Made by a program: the position numbers and the translations under genes | The notes under the pieces: model-generated | Told to the model about the DNA's origin: nothing | Seen by the model: only the letters and a program-made list of their open reading frames with translations | The model's database searches: none | From: Bacteroidales bacterium | GTDB lineage: Bacteria > Bacteroidota > Bacteroidia > Bacteroidales > Bacteroidaceae | NCBI GenBank assembly: GCA_012517855.1 | Contig: JAAYUD010000097.1 | Location: forward strand, 1-34,138 | DNA length: 34,138 nucleotides | Direction of reading: 5' to 3' | Part shown: positions 1-6,127 of the stretch, piece by piece | Numbering within the stretch: the stretch's first letter is position 1 | How the letters are laid out: the number at the start of each line of letters is the position of its first letter

Positions 1-134
1 GCAGTGAATACGATCTCTGCTTCAGCGCCTTTGACATTCTTCAGCTCGGCTTTGAATTTGACAGGATCCTGCATCTGAGCATGCAAACTAACAACACTCA
101 ACAACAAGATGAACACTGTGAGAACTTTTTTCAT
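1..134 (-). CDS. Thiol:disulfide interchange protein DsbD-like, N-terminal fragment
   Basis: Only the first 44 codons are in the window; the gene runs off the left edge. The reverse complement starts with ATG at 134 and encodes a clear Sec signal peptide (MKKVLTVFILLLSVVSLHA) followed by QMQDPVKFKAELKNVKGAEA. The DPVKF...L motif resembles the start of the periplasmic DsbD N-terminal domain in Bacteroidetes fusion-type DsbD proteins, which pass electrons from cytoplasmic thioredoxin to periplasmic thiols. That assignment rests on a short stretch and is an inference; the export signal is seen directly. It is divergent from the thiamine operon. The spacer holds a small AT-rich inverted repeat (AACCTA, 184-189; TAGGTT, 194-199) of unknown meaning. 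Confidence 0.6.
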   Translation of the reverse strand, partial: MKKVLTVFILLLSVVSLHAQMQDPVKFKAELKNVKGAEAEIVFT

Positions 135-285
135 CTAAATAAATTAAATTAATTCAATACGCTATTTATTATAAAGACGCATCAACCTAAAAATAGGTTA
201 CCCATAAACCTATAAAAAACATTAAAGCTCTATTTATTTCTAAATGCAACGATATGATACTCGAGACATATTTTCTTAATCAAAA

Positions 286-317
286 TTTGTTTAATATACC
301 AGAAAAATATAATTTTG
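286..317 (+). promoter_or_regulatory. Bacteroidetes-type promoter of the thiamine operon
   Basis: TTTG at 286-289 and TAATTTTG at 310-317 are separated by 20 bp, an exact match to the Bacteroidetes primary sigma factor pattern (-33 TTTG, -7 TAnnTTTG). Transcription would start near 322, just upstream of the TPP riboswitch. Confidence 0.75.
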
Positions 318-334
318 CAACTGCAAAAAAAATA

Positions 335-416
335 AATAATTGGGGTGCCTTAACATGACGGGCTGAGAACATACCCTTATAACCTGAACCGGGTAATGCC
401 GGCGTAGAGAATTATT
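335..416 (+). promoter_or_regulatory. TPP riboswitch (THI box)
   Basis: The conserved blocks of the thiamine pyrophosphate aptamer appear in order: GGGGTGCC (342-349), GGCTGAGA (361-368), ACCC (373-376), AACCTGAACC (381-390), GGGTAATGCC (391-400) and GGCGTAGAGA (401-410). The closing P1 helix is AATAATT (335-341) with AATTATT (410-416), which ends only 6 nt before the ATG at 423. No run of T follows, so control is more likely at translation initiation than by a terminator (inference). It feeds TPP level back on thiamine uptake and pyrophosphorylation. Confidence 0.95.
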
Positions 417-422
417 ATTTCA

Positions 423-2669
423 ATGAAAAGAATTATTTTATTGGGTTGCCTTATGGCAACATCTGCTATTGTCTTTGCAGGAATGCCGGCAAAAAAAATA
501 GACTCTTTGAAAGTAGTTAATTTGCAAGAAGTGCAAGTAGTTTCAACACGAGCAGCGGGAAAGACCCCTATGGCATACTCCAACGTTTCCCAAAAGGTGC
601 TCAAATCACAGAATTTCGGTCAGGATATTCCTTTCCTACTGTTGAATACCCCATCTGTGGTAACAAGTTCGGACGCAGGTACAGGTATTGGATACACATC
701 CATCAGGGTTCGGGGTACAGATCCTTCTCGAATCAATATCACTGCCAATGGAATTCCAATCAACGACGCCGAAAGCAATGTCGTATATTGGGTAAATATG
801 CCTGATTTCGCTTCCAACTTAGGCAGCATTCAAATTCAACGTGGTGTAGGGACCTCTACCAACGGAAGCGGAGCTTTCGGAGCTTCAATAAATATGCAAA
901 CGGAAGATCTTGCTCTAAAGCCGTATGCCGAAATCAACACATCCGGAGGTTCATACGGGACTCACAAAGAGACTCTGAAATTCGGAACAGGATTGCTCAA
1001 TCAACATTGGGCGATAGATGGGAGTCTTTCTAATATAGGTAGCAACGGATATATAAGGAGAGCATGGTCCAAACTAAATTCTTATTTCCTGCAAGCAGGG
1101 TATTTTAATAAGAACACAATCATAAAGTTTATCACCTTCAATGGCAACGAACAAACTTACCATGCTTGGGACTATGCTTCAAAGGCGCAAATGGATATGT
1201 ATGGCAGGCGTTATAATCCCGATGGAGAATATTATAATGGAACAGATACACTATATTACAAAAATCAGATTGATAACTATCATCAACAAAACTATCAATT
1301 GCTTTGGAACCAAATTTTATCATCCAAATGGTATCTCAATATAGCGCTGCATTATACTCATGGTTTCGGATACTACGAGCAATATAAAGTTGGGCAAGAA
1401 TTGAATGAATACAATCTAACATCGCAGCTTGGAACTGAATCTGATTTGATACGCCAAGCAGATATGAAAAATGACTTTTACGGAATCGTTTATTCGCTAA
1501 ACTATCGGAGCAACAAGTTTGATGCTTCAATAGGAGGAGGTTTGAACCGATATGACGGAGACCATTATGGCAATGTGATATGGGTAAAAAATTTCGAAGG
1601 TTCATTGTTGCCGAATGATGAATATTATCGCAACAACGGCAAAAAGACAGATGGTAATATCTACGGCAAAGTAAACTACAAAATAATAAACGGACTTAAC
1701 GGATATTTGGACCTACAGTACCGCCATATCAATTATAAGCTTTCCGGACCCACAGATCAATATGACGAAAGCAATAAACAAGAATCTCTCAATATCAACA
1801 ACAACTTTAACTTTTTCAATCCAAAAGTCGGTTTATATTGGGATATCAATAAACACCACGCCCTCTATTCTTCGTATGCGATAACTCACAAAGAGCCCAA
1901 CCGTAGTAATTACGAAGATAACATAGGTATGACGCCTAAGGCTGAACGCCTCAACGATTGGGAGCTGGGCTATAAATACAGTTCGGCCATATTGACAGCG
2001 GCAGCAAACTTCTATTACATGAATTACCACAATCAACTAGTATTGACCGGAGCCGTTGATGACAAAGGATATGCCCTACTAAAGAATGTGGGCAGGAGTT
2101 ATCGAAAAGGCATAGAACTTTCGCTCGGATTCAGACCAACGACAACATCACCTTTCCGCTTTGATGGTAATCTGACACTAAGTCGCAATCGAGCAAAAGG
2201 CTGGACAGTAACGCCCGACGACACAAAAGATATAATCAATTTAGGCAATACCCCTTTGGCATTCTCTCCCAATATCATATTGAACAGTGCACTTACATTC
2301 AACAAGAGCGGCTGGAACGCCTCACTACAAGGACAATACATAGGAAAGCAGTATTTGACAAATACAGGATTCAAATCGTATACAGAGAATGGTAAAGACA
2401 TTAGTATGATGTTGGATTCTTATTTTGTAGCCAACTTGAGCTTGGACTATACATTTAAGTTACCTCATATCAAATCGATTACTGCAGGAATAACAATCTA
2501 CAATCTGCTCAGCGAAAAATACGAAAGCAATGGTCTGGCTTCAGCACAATTCAAAAGCGACGGGAAAGGCGGCGTAATAGCATACCAAGATGCCGGCCAA
2601 TATTCGTATGCAGTGTTCTCGGCTCAAGCCCCAGCCAATTTTATTGCCCGTCTCTCTATTAGCTTCTAA
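423..2669 (+). CDS. TonB-dependent outer-membrane receptor for thiamine
   Basis: The 748-residue protein starts with a signal peptide (cleavage probably after about residue 19, IVFA/GMPA). A TonB-box-like segment follows (LQEVQVVST, about residues 34-42). Then comes a plug domain with typical motifs (IRVRGTDPSRI; IQIQRGVGTSTNGSGAFG), and a long beta barrel ending in a terminal Phe (ARLSISF). This is the usual length and order for a TonB-dependent receptor. Substrate is inferred from context: the gene lies directly under a TPP riboswitch and 2 bp ahead of a PnuT-like permease and a thiamine pyrophosphokinase, the known Bacteroides arrangement for outer-membrane thiamine uptake (OMR1 type). The ATG at 423 is the first start after the aptamer and gives the full signal peptide. 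Energy would come from TonB-ExbB-ExbD encoded elsewhere. Confidence 0.92.
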   Translation: MKRIILLGCLMATSAIVFAGMPAKKIDSLKVVNLQEVQVVSTRAAGKTPMAYSNVSQKVLKSQNFGQDIPFLLLNTPSVVTSSDAGTGIGYTSIRVRGTDPSRINITANGIPINDAESNVVYWVNMPDFASNLGSIQIQRGVGTSTNGSGAFGASINMQTEDLALKPYAEINTSGGSYGTHKETLKFGTGLLNQHWAIDGSLSNIGSNGYIRRAWSKLNSYFLQAGYFNKNTIIKFITFNGNEQTYHAWDYASKAQMDMYGRRYNPDGEYYNGTDTLYYKNQIDNYHQQNYQLLWNQILSSKWYLNIALHYTHGFGYYEQYKVGQELNEYNLTSQLGTESDLIRQADMKNDFYGIVYSLNYRSNKFDASIGGGLNRYDGDHYGNVIWVKNFEGSLLPNDEYYRNNGKKTDGNIYGKVNYKIINGLNGYLDLQYRHINYKLSGPTDQYDESNKQESLNINNNFNFFNPKVGLYWDINKHHALYSSYAITHKEPNRSNYEDNIGMTPKAERLNDWELGYKYSSAILTAAANFYYMNYHNQLVLTGAVDDKGYALLKNVGRSYRKGIELSLGFRPTTTSPFRFDGNLTLSRNRAKGWTVTPDDTKDIINLGNTPLAFSPNIILNSALTFNKSGWNASLQGQYIGKQYLTNTGFKSYTENGKDISMMLDSYFVANLSLDYTFKLPHIKSITAGITIYNLLSEKYESNGLASAQFKSDGKGGVIAYQDAGQYSYAVFSAQAPANFIARLSISF

Positions 2670-2671
2670 CA

Positions 2672-3268
2672 ATGGCATACTTGGAGATACTCGGAACAAT
2701 TATCGGTTTTATCTACCTCTGGCTAGAATACAAGGCAAGTATAAACGTATGGATAGTAGGCATTATAATGCCTGCTATCTATATCTTCGTTTATTTCGAT
2801 GCTGGCCTATATGCCGACTTCGGCATGAACATCTATTATCTAATAGCAGCTATCTACGGGTATATCGGATGGAAATACGGATTTGGCAAAAAGAAAAATA
2901 AATCGAAAGAAGATGATTTACCTATCACCCATATACCTCGCAGGCGTTATATCCAACTCGGCATTATATTGATATTGCTATGGTTGCTCATTACTTTTAT
3001 TTTAATCAACTATACCGACAGCAATGTGCCAATAGCAGACGGGTTTGTCAATGCGCTAAGTATTATTGCGTTGTGGATGTTGGCCCGCAAATATGCGGAA
3101 CAATGGATCCCGTGGGCGGTAGTCGACGCCTTCAGTGCCGGATTATATATCTACAAGGAGTTATATTTTACGTCTGTGTTATATGCCGTTTACGCAATAG
3201 TCGCTATCTTTGGCTATTATAAATGGTTGAAAATACTGAAACATAACTATCAAGAAGATGGTCAATAA
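2672..3268 (+). CDS. pnuT: PnuT, PnuC-family thiamine transporter
   Basis: This 198-residue inner-membrane protein of the PnuC/nicotinamide-riboside-transporter family has about seven hydrophobic helices. Helix one is at residues 3-20, and the charged loop GKKKNKSKEDD near residues 71-81 splits the two halves. Family hallmarks visible are the Trp/Tyr-rich segments LEYKASINVWIVG and YGYIGWKYG. PnuC relatives move vitamins by facilitated diffusion, with trapping by intracellular phosphorylation. Here the trapping enzyme is the next gene, whose start overlaps this gene by 11 bp. Position under the TPP riboswitch argues for thiamine rather than nicotinamide riboside (inference from context). The 2-bp spacing from the receptor stop suggests translational coupling. 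Confidence 0.9.
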   Translation: MAYLEILGTIIGFIYLWLEYKASINVWIVGIIMPAIYIFVYFDAGLYADFGMNIYYLIAAIYGYIGWKYGFGKKKNKSKEDDLPITHIPRRRYIQLGIILILLWLLITFILINYTDSNVPIADGFVNALSIIALWMLARKYAEQWIPWAVVDAFSAGLYIYKELYFTSVLYAVYAIVAIFGYYKWLKILKHNYQEDGQ

Positions 3269-3899
3269 GATATTTGTTCCAACAGAATTCAATCCTGACG
3301 CTGTCGTTATAGCCAATGGAGAATATCCTACACATGCCCAACCTCTGAAATGGATCGATAGAGCCCCATACATTATATGTTGCGATGGAGCTGCCGACCT
3401 ATTCATGTCAAAAGGAAAACAACCCGATATGATTATCGGAGATGGAGATTCAATATCCGAGAACAATGCATTGAAAAATTCTATTAAGTTCGTTCGCATT
3501 GCCGATCAAGAGACCAACGATCAAACAAAAGCTGTTGAATACCTCATATCGCAAGGCAAAAAGAACCTTTTGATTGTAGCTGCAACAGGAAAACGTGAAG
3601 ACCATACAATTGGCAACATCAGCCTACTCGTAGAATACATCAAAAAAGGAGTCTTTGCAATAATGGCAACCGACTATGGAATCTTTATTCCCTGCCACAA
3701 TACCATAAGAATACGTACCCAGAAAGGACAACAAATATCCATTTTCAATATTAATGCTATCCATTTCACTGCCGAAGGACTTTTTTACCCCCTCCCAAAA
3801 GAACTAACTAACTGGTGGCAGGGAACGCTTAATGAATCCACGACAAACAATATCGCCCTCAACGCCGAAGGAGATTTCTTGGTATTTCTCAACTATTAA
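3258..3899 (+). CDS. Thiamine pyrophosphokinase
   Basis: The 213-residue enzyme transfers pyrophosphate from ATP to thiamine, giving TPP and AMP in the cytoplasm. Visible motifs are a CDGAADL segment, the metal-binding IIGDGDSI (GDGDS at residues 61-65, where the family usually has GDLDS), DQETNDQTKA (83-92) and GKREDHTIGN (111-120), whose Arg-Glu-Asp-His matches the GxRxDH active-site signature. The C-terminal part is the small beta-rich thiamine-binding domain. It overlaps the permease gene by 11 bp, so the two are probably translationally coupled. It traps incoming thiamine and makes the ligand that shuts off the operon leader. Confidence 0.93.
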   Translation: MVNKIFVPTEFNPDAVVIANGEYPTHAQPLKWIDRAPYIICCDGAADLFMSKGKQPDMIIGDGDSISENNALKNSIKFVRIADQETNDQTKAVEYLISQGKKNLLIVAATGKREDHTIGNISLLVEYIKKGVFAIMATDYGIFIPCHNTIRIRTQKGQQISIFNINAIHFTAEGLFYPLPKELTNWWQGTLNESTTNNIALNAEGDFLVFLNY

Positions 3900-3908
3900 G
3901 AAGTTGTT

Positions 3909-3968
3909 TTGAATTTTTAGAAAAATAGTAATATGAAACAGCTTCGAATTCTTTCGATAAAAATTCAA
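3909..3968. terminator. AT-rich inverted repeat between convergent genes
   Basis: TTGAATTTTTA (3909-3919) and TAAAAATTCAA (3958-3968) are a perfect 11-bp inverted repeat with a 38-nt loop. It lies between the thiamine operon and mscS, which converge, and the right arm covers the mscS stop codon (3965-3967). It could terminate transcripts from both sides, but it has no G+C core and no separate U tract, so this is tentative. Confidence 0.3.
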
Positions 3969-4879
3969 GACTGCTTCTTAGCCTGATGGACTGTTAACTG
4001 TGGGAATGGGAACTCAATACCCTCTGCATTAAACGTCTCGTATACATCCTTATTGAAAGCATAATATACGGGCCAATAATCCGAAGCCTTTGTCCATACC
4101 CGAATGACAATGTTTACACTATTGGCATCCAATGTTTTCAACGCCACAAATGGAGCAGGAGTATCGATTATACGGCTATCTTGGGAGATTATAGATAAAA
4201 CGATAGCCTTTACTTTCTCAAAATTTTCGCCATAATCAATGCCTATAACCCACTCTACCATTCGATTTTCCGAATGACTGTAATTGATAACAGAACCACT
4301 ACTCATAGGCCCATTGGGAATATATACCAAACGATTATCGACTGTAGTAAGTATGGTATGAAACACCTGAATCTCTTTCACTACACCACTTACATTTTGT
4401 GCATCAATATAGTCACCCACTTTGTACGGTTTGAAAAGCAATACAATAATACCACCTGCAAAATTCTGCAAATTGCCCGACAAAGCCATACCGATGGCTA
4501 CACCTGCAGCAGCCAATAATGCGGCAAAAGAAGTTGTATCAATGCCTAGCTCATTAATAACCGCTATAACAAGTAGAATAGTTAATGTTATATTGACCAA
4601 ACTCTTAAGGAATGTTTTGACACTCGTTTCGACTTTCCGTTTAGTTAATATTCTAACAACCACTTTATTAAGAAGCTTAATAACAATTCTACCAAAGTAG
4701 TAAATAAGAATTGCAACTAGAATATGCTTACCCGAATCAATGCTCCAATTTATAAGAGACTGGAGTGCATCCGGAATATGATTGACTTCAGCTTTCAGAT
4801 GAGCTGTATCATGAGCTACTTCTCTAGATATAGAGGGGATTTTAGCTATCAGAAGGTTTATGAAAGATACATAATCCAT
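3965..4879 (-). CDS. mscS: MscS-family small-conductance mechanosensitive channel
   Basis: The 304-residue inner-membrane protein has an N-terminal periplasmic stretch and transmembrane helices near residues 50-68, 88-108 and 115-135. The third, pore-lining helix has the Ala/Gly pattern AALLAAAGVAIGMALSGNLQ. The MscS beta domain follows (LLFKPYKVGDYIDAQNVSG, then VYIPNGPMSSGSVINYS), then a C-terminal alpha/beta domain. Length is close to E. coli MscS (286). It opens under membrane tension to release solutes during osmotic downshock. Single gene, convergent with the thiamine operon; its own promoter is at 4904-4938. Confidence 0.92.
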   Translation of the reverse strand: MDYVSFINLLIAKIPSISREVAHDTAHLKAEVNHIPDALQSLINWSIDSGKHILVAILIYYFGRIVIKLLNKVVVRILTKRKVETSVKTFLKSLVNITLTILLVIAVINELGIDTTSFAALLAAAGVAIGMALSGNLQNFAGGIIVLLFKPYKVGDYIDAQNVSGVVKEIQVFHTILTTVDNRLVYIPNGPMSSGSVINYSHSENRMVEWVIGIDYGENFEKVKAIVLSIISQDSRIIDTPAPFVALKTLDANSVNIVIRVWTKASDYWPVYYAFNKDVYETFNAEGIEFPFPQLTVHQAKKQS

Positions 4880-4903
4880 ACAATCGTTATTAATTTATTT
4901 ATG

Positions 4904-4938
4904 CAAATATACATTTTTACTGAAAAAAAATAGCCAAA
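4904..4938 (-). promoter_or_regulatory. Probable mscS promoter
   Basis: Read on the minus strand, TTTG (4938-4935) is followed after 23 bp by TATATTTG (4911-4904). The -7 element is perfect; the spacing is a few bases longer than usual. It lies 25 bp upstream of the mscS start codon. Confidence 0.5.
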
Positions 4939-4991
4939 ATAAGAAAAAAACACTTATCTTTGTTTTAGTAAAAAAGAAGTTCTTTATAATT

Positions 4992-5057
4992 GCCGAAAGA
5001 ATAATAAAGATAAAATAAACAGATTTGTCGAAAGAAATAGGCGATTCGCCGAAAACA
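4992..5057 (+). repeat. Three GYCGAAA boxes upstream of the candidate small-RNA promoter
   Basis: GCCGAAAGAA (4992-5001), GTCGAAAGAA (5027-5036) and GCCGAAAACA (5048-5057) share GYCGAAA and start 35 and 21 bp apart in the same orientation. The last overlaps the end of a small palindrome, GGCGATTCGCC (5040-5050), and stops one base before the -33 element at 5059. Such placement is expected of binding sites for a transcription activator. This is seen in the sequence but no binding protein is known. Confidence 0.35.
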
Positions 5058-5058
5058 T

Positions 5059-5089
5059 TTTGGTAACTGGAGAAACTTTATTTACTTTG
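5059..5089 (+). promoter_or_regulatory. Candidate promoter for a short non-coding transcript
   Basis: TTTG at 5059-5062 is followed after 19 bp by TTACTTTG (5082-5089), one mismatch from TAnnTTTG. Predicted start is about 5095. It is the best-spaced plus-strand promoter in this gene-free stretch. Confidence 0.5.
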
Positions 5090-5094
5090 TAGGC

Positions 5095-5260
5095 AGAAAG
5101 TAAAAGAAATGCTTTTAAAACTGAAAAGAAAATCAATGAAATATTAGTGATTAATAGGGATAGTTAGTTTAATAGTTTAGTAGTAGTTTGAACAACACAA
5201 AGTAAAACGATTTTTTCTTGAGTGTCTTGTACTTGTGAAAGTGCGAGACACTTCTTTTGT
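5095..5260 (+). ncRNA. Candidate small RNA of about 165 nt, or terminated leader RNA
   Basis: A predicted start near 5095 and a perfect intrinsic terminator ending near 5260 bracket a transcript with no conserved protein. The 5' part is A-rich and weakly structured; the 3' part is a 14-bp hairpin. A 12-codon reading frame (5109-5147, MLLKLKRKSMKY) begins about 14 nt after the predicted start, so a short basic peptide or leader peptide cannot be excluded. The next gene, an AraC-type regulator, starts 267 bp beyond the terminator and has its own possible promoter, which favours an independent small RNA over an attenuator. I do not recognise the RNA as tmRNA, SRP RNA, RNase P RNA or 6S RNA. Confidence 0.5.
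5220..5260 (+). terminator. Strong intrinsic terminator
   Basis: The arms are AGTGTCTTGTACTT (5221-5234) and AAGTGCGAGACACT (5239-5252), a 14-bp stem with two G-U wobbles and no mismatch, closed by the tetraloop GTGA and followed by TCTTTTGT. G5220 and T5253 can add a wobble pair. It lies inside a gene-free region, so it must end a transcript that starts upstream within that region or reads through from farther away. Confidence 0.8.
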
Positions 5261-5425
5261 AAGCAAAAAGCCATATTTTACGAAATATTCAGTAAACGCC
5301 CTACTTTTTATAAATATTTTTTAGCAAAACGTGCAAGATGGTAGATAAAAAATAATTAAATCCGATACATATAAAGGCTTTATAATATTTTCATTAAGAA
5401 TAAAACTTAAAAATGGCAATTTGCT

Positions 5426-5457
5426 ATTGTATATCTAAAAAAAAATAATGACCTTTG
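5426..5457 (+). promoter_or_regulatory. Possible promoter of the AraC-type gene at 5528
   Basis: ATTG (5426-5429) and GACCTTTG (5450-5457) are 20 bp apart; the -7 element has G and C-C in place of TAnn at its start, so the match is weak. It would give a leader of about 65 nt. No better promoter is visible between the terminator at 5260 and the gene. Confidence 0.3.
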
Positions 5458-5527
5458 TGAAGTTTATATCATGCTAATTATTATACGATTTAACTTCTAC
5501 TTGTAAGATACCAAACCAATTAATTCA

Positions 5528-6034
5528 ATGAACAATTTAGAAAACAGAAACGGAAAAGAAACTCAGGAAAAGAGACCTTACAACCTGAGAGAAAAGAAAA
5601 AGAAAGTTGCTGCATACCGGAATTTAATTCGCCCGCAACTAGCAGATGATTTGTACAAAAGAATTATCGACATTGTAGTAAAACAGAAAAAATACAGATC
5701 TGCCGATTATTCTGCTAAAGATTTAGCAAAAGAACTGAATATCAACACTCGTTATCTTTCTGCTGTAATCAATTCTCGCTTCGGAGAGAACTATTCTTGC
5801 CTACACAACAAATATCGGATCAAAGAATCCATGAAATTGTTGGCAGACAAAAAATTGGCGCACAAAAATGTTGAAGAAATCAGTGCAATGGTAGGCTTTT
5901 CCAATCGCCAATCCTTTTACGCTTCTTTCTATAAATATATAGGAGAAACACCTAATGGCTATCGTAAAAGAAAGTTGGAAGAGAAATTTGCAAAAAAATA
6001 TAACAGAGACAGCAATAACAGCACTGAGAAATAA
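5528..6034 (+). CDS. Stand-alone AraC-type HTH DNA-binding protein
   Basis: The 168-residue protein is built mainly of an AraC/XylS C-terminal domain. A lysine-rich N-terminus (residues 1-30) is followed by a helix, the first helix-turn-helix (YSAKDLAKELNINTRYLSAV, about 60-79) and the second (VEEISAMVGFSNRQSFYASF, about 116-135) with the family GETPNGYRK end. There is no cupin, GAF, TPR or receiver sensor domain, so it cannot by itself bind a sugar or be phosphorylated at a receiver; level or partner control is likely. Target genes are unknown. The gene stands alone, with an unusually long gene-free region upstream that seems to encode a separate RNA, and a strong terminator downstream. Confidence 0.88.
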   Translation: MNNLENRNGKETQEKRPYNLREKKKKVAAYRNLIRPQLADDLYKRIIDIVVKQKKYRSADYSAKDLAKELNINTRYLSAVINSRFGENYSCLHNKYRIKESMKLLADKKLAHKNVEEISAMVGFSNRQSFYASFYKYIGETPNGYRKRKLEEKFAKKYNRDSNNSTEK

Positions 6035-6064
6035 TTGAAATTTAATTAAAATATTGTAGAATTT

Positions 6065-6110
6065 AAAAGGAATTATCTCAGATATCGTGAGATATTTCCT
6101 TTTATTTTTG
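6065..6110 (+). terminator. Intrinsic terminator after the AraC-type gene
   Basis: AAAAGGAA-T-TATCTCA (6065-6080) pairs with TGAGATA-T-TTCCTTTT (6088-6103), 15 pairs around one T-T mismatch, with a 7-nt loop and a T-rich tail (6105-6109). It starts 30 bp after the stop codon. Confidence 0.85.
6103..6110 (+). promoter_or_regulatory. Possible -7 element of the peptidase gene, within the terminator tail
   Basis: TATTTTTG fits TAnnTTTG exactly and overlaps the U-tract of the preceding terminator. No clear -33 TTG is present at the right distance. It would start transcription near 6115, 10-15 nt ahead of the ATG at 6128. Confidence 0.4.
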
Positions 6111-6127
6111 AGTTTTAATCTAATGAC

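Noticed and set aside
184-213. AACCTA/TAGGTT/AACCTAT alternative hairpins upstream of dsbD
   Set aside because: Stems of 6-7 bp in AT-rich DNA occur by chance; no attached riboswitch or terminator features.
4955-4962. TATCTTTG as an earlier promoter for the small RNA
   Set aside because: The -7 match is perfect but no TTG lies 18-22 bp upstream, so the 5059-5089 promoter is preferred.
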